Shown here: piece by piece, positions 17,117 through 25,528 of the stretch
Layout of the letters: each line of letters begins with the position of its first letter
Position numbering within the stretch: position 1 is the stretch's first letter
Virus record (IMG/VR): IMGVR_UViG_3300032282_004893
Coordinates: 1-63,704 of that record
DNA length: 63,704 nucleotides
DNA from: a virus
Strand: one strand, 5' to 3'
The notes under the pieces: generated by a model
The model's database searches: none
What the model was told of the DNA's origin: nothing
Seen by the model: only the letters and a program-made list of their open reading frames with translations
Program-made: the position numbers and the translations under genes

Positions 17117-18576
17117 AGAAGTTCGCCATCTCCAGAATCGTCTAATTCGGGTCTTAAAGATCTAGCTTCAACAATATCTTCAAGAGTTCCCTTTTCTTCA
17201 ACATTAAAATTTGATATATTAAAGCTGATATAGTTAGGAATATACTTAGTTCTTTTGCCTTCTTTAATTCTAACTAAATCATGGTGACCGGCAGAATCTT
17301 TGCCTTGAAAGCGTGTAGCTAAAGGAATTAATTTGTGAGATCCAAATTCTTCTCCATCGTCAGCGATTTCTTCTACGGTTTTTCTTCTAAAAATACCTAC
17401 GAACGAAGCAAACCACTGTAAACGATCTGATTGAGAAATTGCACTACTATCATCAACGCCATTTTCTGCGCTTCTATTTAATTGGCAAGCTGTAAGAATT
17501 GGAATATTTAATTCAGAAGCAAGTTCTTTCAAAGCGTTCACCTTATCGCCAATCAACTGATACTCTTGTTTGTTTTTATCCATTTCTCCAGTCAGTTTTA
17601 TATAGTCATAAACGATAACGCATGGATTTCCTCTGCCAACTTTCGCAAAGTACCATCGGCGAATAATTGAAATAACCTCTTCAATTGGTTTGCCAGAGAC
17701 CTGAACGTGATCTACTTGATTCTGTATTTTAATTATATCAGATTTCTTTTCTTGAAAAAGATTGTATAGATTTGTGTTTTTCTTCCAATTTCCAGTTTCT
17801 AGATACCAAACAGGAATCTGCGTGATTGAGGAGGCTATTCTGAACTTCATATCTAGAGTAGACATTTCAGTATCAAGAACTAAGGCTCTGCAACCTTTAT
17901 TAATTGTTGTGGTTTTTATTGCTAGATCATTTAAGATAGTTGATTTGCCATGCTTTGGGCGACTAACCCAAGCGTATAAGTTTCCGGGCCTTACGCCACC
18001 ATAAAGGCGATTAAAGTTTTGATATGGAGTCTCTAGTCCATTTTCTTTGATTGGATTATTGCCTCTTTCCTCAATGATCTCTATAACATTAGAAGTTATA
18101 TCTTCTGGCTTATCATTTTCGTTAGCATAAAGAGATATTTTTTTATTATAGATCTGGTCTGATTCGGTGATAATTGACTCAAGATCTTTTTCCGCACAAC
18201 TATGCGCGAATTTCTTGATGTTTTCGCCGGTCTCTTCCAGCTCTCTTCTTACTCTAAATTTAACTAATTCTTTTGCAGCTTCAATCAATCCATTCTTTGT
18301 TGTCGGGATTAAGCATATGCTGTTGACATAATCAAAAACATTGATGCTTTGATCTTTAAATGTAATGCCTAGGTTTTGCGCTTTTTGAGCTACAAGAACT
18401 TTATCTACAGTTGAGCCATTTTCAAAGCAGTCTTTGAAGACACAAAAAATAGTATAATGAACGTCATTGACAAAATCATTTTCATTAATAAAAGAACGAA
18501 CATCGCCAAATGAATCGTGATGCCTAATTAAGCCTGAAAGAATGTATTTTTCTAACTGCAAAGAATAAATTGCCAT
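17113..18576 (-). CDS. dnaB: DnaB-like replicative helicase
   Basis: A 487-residue protein with a DnaB N-terminal helical domain (residues 1-130) and a RecA-type motor. Walker A is SRPKHGKST (about 205-213), Walker B is CVIVYDYIKL, and TACQLNRS followed by the SDRLQW region corresponds to motif 3/4 of DnaB. The normal DnaB length is about 450-490. It lies directly upstream of the primase with a 4-nt overlap, reproducing the classic helicase-primase pairing, and would unwind phage DNA as a hexamer. Confidence 0.93.
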   Translation of the reverse strand: MAIYSLQLEKYILSGLIRHHDSFGDVRSFINENDFVNDVHYTIFCVFKDCFENGSTVDKVLVAQKAQNLGITFKDQSINVFDYVNSICLIPTTKNGLIEAAKELVKFRVRRELEETGENIKKFAHSCAEKDLESIITESDQIYNKKISLYANENDKPEDITSNVIEIIEERGNNPIKENGLETPYQNFNRLYGGVRPGNLYAWVSRPKHGKSTILNDLAIKTTTINKGCRALVLDTEMSTLDMKFRIASSITQIPVWYLETGNWKKNTNLYNLFQEKKSDIIKIQNQVDHVQVSGKPIEEVISIIRRWYFAKVGRGNPCVIVYDYIKLTGEMDKNKQEYQLIGDKVNALKELASELNIPILTACQLNRSAENGVDDSSAISQSDRLQWFASFVGIFRRKTVEEIADDGEEFGSHKLIPLATRFQGKDSAGHHDLVRIKEGKRTKYIPNYISFNISNFNVEEKGTLEDIVEARSLRPELDDSGDGELL

Positions 18577-18577
18577 A

Positions 18578-18994
18578 TTATAATATTATATTAAATTTCT
18601 CAAGGAAAAACTTTTCATTTAAAGAATCAACTTCATTGTCGTAGATCTCAACAAGAATAAATTTATTCAATGTGAGCCAGTTTTCCTTGGCGACATCTCG
18701 CTTAATTGATTTTAAATAATTTAAACGAGAATCGTTATGAAAAAACTTATTGTAAGCAGAGTGCTGTGGGCCGTGGACCTCAACAGCAATCTTGCGAGTT
18801 GCGTTCAAAATGTCAACTTTTAATCGACTTCCAAACACAGGAAACTCCTCGTAGACAATATGGTTTTGCCAATATTTTCTAAGGAACTGCTTGGTTTTAA
18901 ATTGTATTTTAGATCTGGAGGCGGCGTCCCAGTCTATAGTATATTGAGATACATTTTTGCTTACAACCTTGCCAAAAGCATTATAGAGCTTCAT
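18578..18994 (-). CDS. Small PD-(D/E)XK / VSR-like endonuclease
   Basis: A 138-residue protein. VDILNATRKIAVEVHGPQH has the Asp-(hydrophobic strand)-Glu-x-His arrangement of VSR/DUF559-type nucleases, and an upstream Lys-rich helix and downstream R...K...W pattern fit. It lies between recA and dnaB with 1-4 nt spacing, so a role in recombination, branch cleavage or DNA repair is likely. The biochemical substrate is unknown. Confidence 0.65.
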   Translation of the reverse strand: MKLYNAFGKVVSKNVSQYTIDWDAASRSKIQFKTKQFLRKYWQNHIVYEEFPVFGSRLKVDILNATRKIAVEVHGPQHSAYNKFFHNDSRLNYLKSIKRDVAKENWLTLNKFILVEIYDNEVDSLNEKFFLEKFNIIL

Positions 18995-20103
18995 TTCTTT
19001 AGGACGCTAATAAATTTATCAAACAAATATTTAGTGATGTTTGGGTTTTCCTCAAGGAAATTTTTGAGATTGGCTTCTCCTTGATGTTGTTTTGGAAACT
19101 CTAAATTATTATCAGCAAGCTCTTTGACAAGCTCGTCAGTTATAGTTATCCAAGCTCCTTTTGCATGAGCGAACTCCCAAGCAAGCAATTGGTCCACAAT
19201 CTCATATTCAATCCAAACGCTAGAGCCGTTTTTGCGCCCATATTTAATTGGATACCGAACTTCTCTGCCAGATTTCTCATTTGGAGTTTTTTTGAAAACT
19301 ATTTTGCACCAATGCCCGACAGGATTACCATCTTGTTTGGCGTTTGCATAAATAAAGTCTTTGTTCCAACGCTGCTGGAATTCTAGGATCCAGTCAGAAT
19401 AATGAAGGGCTGCGTTTCCGCCGCTGGCATTAGTAACTTTTGGATCACCCTTCTCGTAAGGATTAATCTTAATTGAAGATCTGACTTGAGAAATTATGAA
19501 ACAAATGTGACCTCTGGAAGAAAAAGCGGCGGCCATCTTACGAAGTAGGTCCGCAGTTAGGAGCGCGGCTCCAGCAGTCTTGTTAGCTTCAGTGGATGAC
19601 TTTGCTAAATCGTTTCTTGGTACTAAAGCGTCAAGGCTATCAAGAATGAAGAAATATAAATTATTGTCATCGTTATCTTTGATTAGCCTTCGCATCATGT
19701 CGATGACAAATTCATAATCATTAGTTGGAATTACTTTCCAACGGTCTGGATCTGTGCTTACTCCAGATCTTTCAATGATTGCTTCACTAAGTCTGCCTTC
19801 AGATTTTATATAAATAATACATCCTTTTTCTGGATGAAGATCTTGAAAGCTTTTAGCGAAAGCCAGAGCGTTGCTTGTTTTGCCGCCTTCTGTGACACCG
19901 GAAGATCTTACGATACCGGGATGGATTCCTCCGCCCATTTCAATATCTAAAGTTAAACTGCCGCTGCTAACTACATAATCAATATTATTATCAAAAGCAT
20001 AATGATGTTCTTTATTATCTTTTAAGATAGAATCTAAAACACGAAGTTTGTTAGATGATGATTCTTCTTGTATTTCGGAGGTTTCTTTTTTGGGTCGTGC
20101 CAT
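18991..20103 (-). CDS. RecA/UvsX-like strand-exchange protein
   Basis: A 370-residue RecA-fold protein. Walker A is GVTEGGKTS (69-77), YFFILDSLDAL is Walker B, and CFIISQVRSS corresponds to RecA motif 4 with the L1/L2 region around NASGGNAA. The C-terminal 90 residues diverge from bacterial RecA, as is usual in phage UvsX. It would catalyse homologous pairing, repair and recombination-dependent replication. It overlaps the small nuclease downstream by 4 nt and lies 1 nt after a small unknown gene. Confidence 0.9.
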   Translation of the reverse strand: MARPKKETSEIQEESSSNKLRVLDSILKDNKEHHYAFDNNIDYVVSSGSLTLDIEMGGGIHPGIVRSSGVTEGGKTSNALAFAKSFQDLHPEKGCIIYIKSEGRLSEAIIERSGVSTDPDRWKVIPTNDYEFVIDMMRRLIKDNDDNNLYFFILDSLDALVPRNDLAKSSTEANKTAGAALLTADLLRKMAAAFSSRGHICFIISQVRSSIKINPYEKGDPKVTNASGGNAALHYSDWILEFQQRWNKDFIYANAKQDGNPVGHWCKIVFKKTPNEKSGREVRYPIKYGRKNGSSVWIEYEIVDQLLAWEFAHAKGAWITITDELVKELADNNLEFPKQHQGEANLKNFLEENPNITKYLFDKFISVLKK

Positions 20104-20104
20104 A

Positions 20105-20461
20105 TTATTTATTGAATAAATTTAAAAACTGTTTAAGTGATGTGGGCTTTTTTACAACTTCTGTAAGCGGAGCTACAGTTTCATTTTCTAATGTGATTTT
20201 AGGCTTTTCAAAAGACAAGGACTCGTATTTTTTAATGGCTTCCAAAAATTTTTTACCGTTTTCTCCTAAAAACCACGTCAAAGAAATCAACTTTGTTCTT
20301 CCTTTGAGGCCAATTAAAAAATCAAATCCGTATTTTTTAATTAATTGACCAGCCACGCGCATTTCGTTAGGCCAGTTGCAATTCTTGGTGTCTACAAGAA
20401 AAGCAGAAATAAGCAATTGATGGTTGCTAAGTTTTCTGGGTTTTTTGATCTTGTCCACCAC
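20105..20461 (-). CDS. Unknown basic protein upstream of recA-like gene
   Basis: A 118-residue protein starting at GTG 20461, Lys-rich and without recognised motifs. The N-terminal half looks helical (LSNHQLLISAF, MRVAGQLIKKYG) and the C-terminal half is extended, ending in a KQFLNLF helix. It is 1 nt upstream of the recA-like gene, so it may be a recombination accessory protein such as a UvsY-like mediator. That is position-based inference only. A weak TTGACT element precedes it. Confidence 0.6.
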   Translation of the reverse strand: MVDKIKKPRKLSNHQLLISAFLVDTKNCNWPNEMRVAGQLIKKYGFDFLIGLKGRTKLISLTWFLGENGKKFLEAIKKYESLSFEKPKITLENETVAPLTEVVKKPTSLKQFLNLFNK

Positions 20462-20468
20462 AGAATGG

Positions 20469-20497
20469 AGTGTGGCTTGAAATCAGAGATTAGTCAA
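20469..20497 (-). promoter_or_regulatory. Possible early-type promoter for the RecA operon
   Basis: TTGACT (20492-20497, minus) ends 30 nt before the GTG at 20461, the distance seen at the other elements, but the hexamer at the expected -10 place (CACACT) is poor. It overlaps the 3' end of the dehydratase gene. Confidence 0.35.
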
Positions 20498-21541
20498 GAG
20501 GGAAATATCGTGCAAGACCATTTTGCTGACAAGGTCTTTAAATGAAGACTTTGGACTCCATCCAAGCTCTTCTATGGCTGGATTTGAATTGCCGAGAAGT
20601 AGATCGACCTCTGCTGGTCGATAAAATTTAGGATTTATTTTAACTAAAATAGATGAAGATGGATCATTTTTAATGGCGTATTCGGTGGTGACGCTGTACT
20701 CCTCGCTCGTTCCTTGACCATGCCAAGCCCCTTGAATGCCTGCTGTTGAAAATGCAAGCTCAACAAATTCTCTAATTGAATGAGTTTCATTTGAAGAAAG
20801 GACATAATCTTTAGGAGAGTCTCTGTTTAACATTTTCCATACCCCATCAACAAAGTCTTCGCTGTCTGACCAGTCTCTTTTAGAGTCTAGATTTCCAAGT
20901 TCAATAGCCTCAAATACTTCTCCTTTATTAATAGCATTTATTATTCTAGCTACTCCTTTAGTTATTTTTCTTGTAACAAACTCTTCTCCTCTTTTTGTCC
21001 CTTCATGATTAAATAAAATGCCATGAACGGCGTAAAGGTTGTAAGACTCTCTGTAGACCTTGACAATATGCCTAGCGGCAGCTTTAGAGGCTCCATATGG
21101 GCTTCTTGGGCGAATAGGATGGGCGATATCTTGAGGGGCGTAGGCTACGTCTCCGAACTCTTCACTTGACCCAGCAGAATAAAACCTGCAAGCTGGTCGA
21201 TGTTTTCTTATAGCTTCAAGGCATCTTGCGACTCCAGTGGCATTTGTATCAAATGTTTGCAATGGTATTTCCCAACTGCAACCAACAAAGCTTTGCGCAC
21301 CAAAATTAATAAAGTAATCTGGTTGTATTTCTTTAACTAGAGAATCTATTGAAACACTATCGCAAAGATCGGCATAAACAAACTTAAATCTACTATTTTT
21401 AATAAACGACTGACAGTTTACAAAATTTGGATTAGAACTTCTTCTTATTGTTCCAAATATTTCATGGTTAGTATTTTTTAATAAATACTCGACCATGTTT
21501 GCCCCGTCTTGCCCTAAAACGCCGGTTATTAAAACTCTCAT
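20483..21541 (-). CDS. gmd: GDP-mannose 4,6-dehydratase-like SDR
   Basis: A 352-residue extended SDR. GVLGQDG (7-13) is the NAD(P)-binding glycine motif, SAGSSEEFG and YGASKAAA hold the catalytic Ser/Thr, Glu and Tyr-x3-Lys, and NHEGTKRGEEFVTRK is diagnostic of GDP-mannose 4,6-dehydratases. It converts GDP-mannose to GDP-4-keto-6-deoxymannose. Close relatives (DmhA type) act on GDP-heptose, and the neighbouring heptose-type kinase makes that a real alternative. It is the last gene of the glycan-synthesis island. Confidence 0.92.
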   Translation of the reverse strand: MRVLITGVLGQDGANMVEYLLKNTNHEIFGTIRRSSNPNFVNCQSFIKNSRFKFVYADLCDSVSIDSLVKEIQPDYFINFGAQSFVGCSWEIPLQTFDTNATGVARCLEAIRKHRPACRFYSAGSSEEFGDVAYAPQDIAHPIRPRSPYGASKAAARHIVKVYRESYNLYAVHGILFNHEGTKRGEEFVTRKITKGVARIINAINKGEVFEAIELGNLDSKRDWSDSEDFVDGVWKMLNRDSPKDYVLSSNETHSIREFVELAFSTAGIQGAWHGQGTSEEYSVTTEYAIKNDPSSSILVKINPKFYRPAEVDLLLGNSNPAIEELGWSPKSSFKDLVSKMVLHDISLLTNL

Positions 21542-21542
21542 A

Positions 21543-21857
21543 TCAAAACTTTACTCTTCCAATAATTATATCTTTAAGCATTACCCAGTCCGCTGCCTTA
21601 GCCCAGATTGGATTTTTAAATGCGGCTGGTTTATTTTTCTCTATGAAAAAATGACCGCTCCAAGCAAATGGATAAACAATAAATGGAAGCGCTATAAACA
21701 TGGGAAGAAAAAACAAAGACTTCCAAAAAACGAGTCTGATACAAAGAATAAAATAACCAATTGTAAACAACTGACCCAGAACATGAAGTCTTCTGTTCCA
21801 CTTATTTTGATGGAGTGTTAGATACATTTCGTAATATTCTTTAAATGTCATATTCAT
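21543..21857 (-). CDS. DUF962/Mpo1-like small membrane protein
   Basis: A 104-residue protein with two or three hydrophobic segments. FKEYYEMYLTLHQNKWNRRLHVLG and FAWSGHFFIEKNKPAAF each match, in pieces, the H-x3-N-x3-R-x2-H and G-H-x-x-x-E-x-N-x-P signatures of the Mpo1/DUF962 family. These are iron-dependent membrane enzymes that oxidise 2-hydroxy fatty acids in yeast. All expected His residues are present. It overlaps the HAD-nucleotidyltransferase gene by 4 nt. Why a phage carries it is unclear; a lipid-linked glycan or membrane role is conceivable. Confidence 0.75.
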   Translation of the reverse strand: MNMTFKEYYEMYLTLHQNKWNRRLHVLGQLFTIGYFILCIRLVFWKSLFFLPMFIALPFIVYPFAWSGHFFIEKNKPAAFKNPIWAKAADWVMLKDIIIGRVKF

Positions 21858-22582
21858 GATTTTAATAATTCGCTAGATGAATATATTTTAGGAAGATCAA
21901 GAACTATTTCTAAAATATTATTTTCTTTGCAAGTTACGGACTCGGCGGAGTCTAGGTTTCCGTGTTTTCTGTCTCCACTGTTAAAAAACATGATTTTACA
22001 ATCTTGATACTTACTTTTAATTAATTTTAGAGTTCGGCATTGAGTTTTATCTTGATCTATAGAAACTATAGCTTCGTCTACACTTTTAAGATTTTTTAAT
22101 ATATCTTGCCTATGCGACTCTGACATAAACGATTTGCTACCTTTTAGTAAAACTTGATGATCATTATTTATAATAGCTATTAAATAAGAGCAGTTCTTTT
22201 TTGCTTCATTTATGTATTCTAGATGCCCGGAGTGGATGGGGTTGAAGTATCCAGATACAACGCCTATAGTTTTATTTTTTATTGATTTTCTCCAATCAAC
22301 AGCATTTAGGCCCTTATCGTCAATAAAAATATCGCCGTTTGGTTTACCTTTATCTATAAGTTCGTGGTATTTAACGCCCCAATGGTTTAGTTGTTTTACT
22401 GTTAGTTCATGCCAGTTTAATCCTGATGAAGCCCCTCTGGCGGTAAATAAGATTATTATATTTCCATTTTCATAGAGATAATTTATTTCTTTTACAGCTT
22501 CTGGAAATGGCTCAGCTTTTTCGTACTCTCTTTTTTCATTTGTGGAACATATAGTTCCATCTATGTCAATAACATATCTCAT
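21854..22582 (-). CDS. Fused HAD phosphatase and HxGH nucleotidyltransferase
   Basis: A 242-residue protein starting at ATG 22582 (MRYVIDIDGT). An ORF extending to 22627 would only overlap the upstream gene further. Residues 1-115 are a HAD phosphatase: DIDGTI, then FTARG, and FIDDKG with the acidic pair. Residues about 122-240 are a cytidylyltransferase-like domain with GYFNPIHSGHLEY (HxGH) and AIINNDH, as in RfaE2/HldE-C. It could remove the 7-phosphate and add a nucleotide to a heptose-1,7-bisphosphate made by the GHMP kinase gene that overlaps it by 17 nt. The pathway role is inferred. Confidence 0.82.
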   Translation of the reverse strand: MRYVIDIDGTICSTNEKREYEKAEPFPEAVKEINYLYENGNIIILFTARGASSGLNWHELTVKQLNHWGVKYHELIDKGKPNGDIFIDDKGLNAVDWRKSIKNKTIGVVSGYFNPIHSGHLEYINEAKKNCSYLIAIINNDHQVLLKGSKSFMSESHRQDILKNLKSVDEAIVSIDQDKTQCRTLKLIKSKYQDCKIMFFNSGDRKHGNLDSAESVTCKENNILEIVLDLPKIYSSSELLKS

Positions 22583-23540
22583 TTGTATTATCAAATATAG
22601 TAGAAGCTCCGGAATCGTCGAAGTCAAAATCTAAAACGCTGTTTCCAAATGTTTCTTTAATTCTTTTCTTTACATTGGGATTGCAAATAACTAACACAAA
22701 ACCGCATCCACCAGCGCCAAGGAGTTTGGCCCCATAAGCTCCGAGGCCAATGCATGTAGTAATAATGTTGTTTACAGAGCTGGTGGCTATTTGGTTTGAT
22801 ATCTTACGTTTCTCCATCCAAGATTGATATAGCAGGTTTCCTATTTCACGAATATTTTCATTTATGAAAGAGCTATAAGCAGCTTTTGCTAATTGGAGTA
22901 TTTCTAGTTTGTTTTGATTTTCGTGAGACTTGGCGACGTCGCTAGACTGTCTTTGCTCATTAGAGTAAATTAAAACCATTGATCTTTGAAGCTCTCGTTT
23001 GAACTCCTCTGTAACTGGCAGGGGCTTAACAAGAAAGTCGCCATTGGTTTTAATATTTATTGTATTAAGTCCTCCATAAGCGGACCATATTTGATCTTGA
23101 ATACCGCCACTTTCGTTGAGGGTTGTTCTTTCTATTTCTATAGCGTCTTTTGCTAGCGTTTTTTTAGAAGTTTCTAGTTTAAGAAATTTTCTAATTAAAT
23201 AACTCATTCCGACGCAATAAGAGGATGACCCTCCTAGGCCTGTTCTAGAAGGTATATCGGAAAAAGAAATAAATTCTATAGGAGATTTAATTTTAAAATA
23301 TTTTAACGTTTCTCTTATAAGTGGATTTTCTATTTCTTCTAATGTTTTAACTCTTTCAAACTTTGAATAACTTATTGTCGTTTCTTCGGATAAAATTTTT
23401 GGTTTTTCTCTTATAGAAAGATATGCATATTTATTTATAGCGCAGCCAATTATAAAAGATTCATGCTTCTCGTAAAAATCTTTATAATCAGTCGAGCCAC
23501 CAAAAAATGAAACTCTAAATGGAGATTTCGCTAAAATCAT
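22566..23540 (-). CDS. GHMP sugar kinase, heptose-7-phosphate kinase-like
   Basis: A 324-residue GHMP kinase. The N-terminus (AKSPFRVSFFGGSTDY) and the ATP loop SRTGLGGSSSYCVG are like D-glycero-D-manno-heptose-7-phosphate 1-kinase HddA, as are ESGGIQDQ and the C-terminal GAKLLGAGGCGF motif. HddA makes the alpha-1,7-bisphosphate used for GDP-heptose. The next gene encodes a HAD plus nucleotidyltransferase, which would supply the following two steps. A fucose or other sugar kinase is the main alternative. Confidence 0.85.
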   Translation of the reverse strand: MILAKSPFRVSFFGGSTDYKDFYEKHESFIIGCAINKYAYLSIREKPKILSEETTISYSKFERVKTLEEIENPLIRETLKYFKIKSPIEFISFSDIPSRTGLGGSSSYCVGMSYLIRKFLKLETSKKTLAKDAIEIERTTLNESGGIQDQIWSAYGGLNTINIKTNGDFLVKPLPVTEEFKRELQRSMVLIYSNEQRQSSDVAKSHENQNKLEILQLAKAAYSSFINENIREIGNLLYQSWMEKRKISNQIATSSVNNIITTCIGLGAYGAKLLGAGGCGFVLVICNPNVKKRIKETFGNSVLDFDFDDSGASTIFDNTNEICY

Positions 23541-24712
23541 GACGGCAAGCTATTTACAAGAGAAGTGAGTTGTAAGATATGTTCTTTGGGAAGCTCTGGA
23601 TAATTTCCTATATACCATCCGAAACTATGGCAATGATCTGTAATAGGAAAATTAAGATAATAATTATCGAAGAGCTTTTTTAGATACGGCTGACGCAATT
23701 GATTGCCGCCTCCAGATAAACCTCTTCTAAATTCTATCCCTGCATTTTTTAAAGCTATTTCAACATTTAATGCTAGCGTTGGGCTTGGCTGTCTTAAAAT
23801 AAGGGTAAATGCATAATTAGAATTTCCTTCTCTATCAAATCCTGTAAAAAATTTGGTGGGATCTAAATTATCTAAGAACAGATTTAAGTTTTCTGCTCTA
23901 ATTTTATTATTTTTATCTAAATTAGGTAGCTGGTTCAAAGCTAATACGGCGTTGATTTCTGTAGACCTAAAATTATGAGCGGCCTCTAGGAATACAAAGT
24001 CTTTATTTAAATCTGGGTGTTGATTTAAAATTTTACTCTTTAGATTTTCATCAGTTGTTTCTCTTAACATTCCGTGAGAGCGGAAAGCTCTGATAAGTTG
24101 ATATATATCATGATTGTTGGTGCTAATCATGCCGCCCTCAATAGAAGTCATGTGATGGGCGTAATAAAAAGAAAAATTAGAAATATCTCCAAAGGTTCCT
24201 ACTTTTTGACCTTTAAATGTGGCTCCATGAGATTCGCAAACATCTTCAATCAATAGAATATTCTTTTCCTTACATAACTTAAGAAGCTCGTCACTTAGGC
24301 CATTATATCCTAAAATGTGTATTAGCAAAATAGCTTTAGTTTTTGGAGTGATTTTAGCTTTTATTTGCTCAATATCTAAGGCTAGATTGTTAAGTGTGAT
24401 GTCGCAAAATACTGGAGTGAAATCATTCTGTAAAATTGCAGCAACATCTGAAACCCAAGCCATGGGGGGTACAATAACTTCCCCGCCTTCAGGGAACATA
24501 TACTTAAGATAAAGCAGGGACAACTCGTTAGCGGCGCTGCCTGAGTTTACCATTATATTATATTTAGTCCCAAGCCATTCTCCCCACTTAGTTTCGAACT
24601 CTCTTACTTTAGAAGAGTTGGTGAGAATAGGGAGTGGATCTTGAGATAGGAAATCAATAATTGAATTCGCGTCTGATCGCGAAATATTGTTATGCATTAA
24701 TGGCCATTTCAT
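23537..24712 (-). CDS. ColD-like PLP enzyme (DegT family, His for Lys)
   Basis: A 391-residue DegT/DnrJ-fold type I PLP protein. GSAANELS (58-65) and IEDVCESHGA (PLP-ring Asp at about 157) are intact. At the internal aldimine site the protein reads YYAHHMTSIEGG, with His187 where aminotransferases have Lys. This is the hallmark of the sugar 3-dehydratases ColD (His188) and RfbH/E1. ColD removes the 3-OH of GDP-4-keto-6-deoxymannose, the product of Gmd, towards colitose. Its stop and the kinase start overlap by 4 nt. The substrate is inferred from the Gmd-like neighbour. Confidence 0.85.
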   Translation of the reverse strand: MKWPLMHNNISRSDANSIIDFLSQDPLPILTNSSKVREFETKWGEWLGTKYNIMVNSGSAANELSLLYLKYMFPEGGEVIVPPMAWVSDVAAILQNDFTPVFCDITLNNLALDIEQIKAKITPKTKAILLIHILGYNGLSDELLKLCKEKNILLIEDVCESHGATFKGQKVGTFGDISNFSFYYAHHMTSIEGGMISTNNHDIYQLIRAFRSHGMLRETTDENLKSKILNQHPDLNKDFVFLEAAHNFRSTEINAVLALNQLPNLDKNNKIRAENLNLFLDNLDPTKFFTGFDREGNSNYAFTLILRQPSPTLALNVEIALKNAGIEFRRGLSGGGNQLRQPYLKKLFDNYYLNFPITDHCHSFGWYIGNYPELPKEHILQLTSLVNSLPS

Positions 24713-24727
24713 ACAGTATTAGTTTTA

Positions 24728-25522
24728 TTAAGTTAAAGAATTAGATATTTCTAAAAACTTTGTTCTTTTTTCTATTATCTCTTTTAGAAGAGAGCTAACG
24801 CCATCGGGCGGACAATATCTTCTGTGCAACGCGTTACGATTAGAAGCCATTCTTTTGGTTCCTGAATCTGATTCCATAGTTTTATTATGAATGGATTTAT
24901 GTAAAATATTAATTTTTTCTCTATAATTTAAAATAGTAAATTTATTAGATTCTTTTGCAAGTTTATATAATTTTACATCACCTTCCCACGTTGGATATTC
25001 TCTAGGGTAAAATTCTCCCAAATCAAAGCAGTAATTAGAAGAAAGAATAGGAAAACAACAGCATTCAAATATTTCTTCTTCGTGTATTCGTTTGTTTTGT
25101 TTCCAGTGGGTGTCGTCAGATATAGAAATATAATAATATTTATTAGATAAAAAATCAGACTGAAATTTTTGAGAATAAATTATTTTTTCAAGTTCTAAAT
25201 CCCAATTTTTAGTATCGATAGAGCAATCATTTCCTAAAATCCATTTAAAATAAGATTGCTCGCTAAGATCTAACCCGAGGCTGTAATAGTGGTTAGGAAG
25301 GTCTAATGATTTTTCCTGTTTTCTAGATATAAATTTAAATTCATAAGAAAGTTTTAGAGCTGTTTTTTGAAAAAGGTTTATTGTTTCTATATCGTCATGA
25401 TCGCAAACTCCAACAACATCTATTTTTTCTTTGTTTTTTGTAAATTTTTCTATAGACAAGAGTAATTGCTCAGTGGAATCTAATCTAGATCTGGCAGGAA
25501 AAATAATTGATACGGTATTCAT
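24728..25522 (-). CDS. Putative GT-A fold glycosyltransferase
   Basis: A 264-residue protein beginning VSIIFPARSRLDSTEQLL, the usual first strand of GT-A/GT2 enzymes (nucleotide-binding). A possible acidic metal site (VCDHDD, or WILGNDCS) follows. The C-terminal half is His/Asn/Lys-rich with several cysteines. It sits in a run of four small GT-A-like genes of similar size (24728-27954). Donor and acceptor are unknown. Confidence 0.6.
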   Translation of the reverse strand: MNTVSIIFPARSRLDSTEQLLLSIEKFTKNKEKIDVVGVCDHDDIETINLFQKTALKLSYEFKFISRKQEKSLDLPNHYYSLGLDLSEQSYFKWILGNDCSIDTKNWDLELEKIIYSQKFQSDFLSNKYYYISISDDTHWKQNKRIHEEEIFECCCFPILSSNYCFDLGEFYPREYPTWEGDVKLYKLAKESNKFTILNYREKINILHKSIHNKTMESDSGTKRMASNRNALHRRYCPPDGVSSLLKEIIEKRTKFLEISNSLT

Positions 25523-25528
25523 AATATA

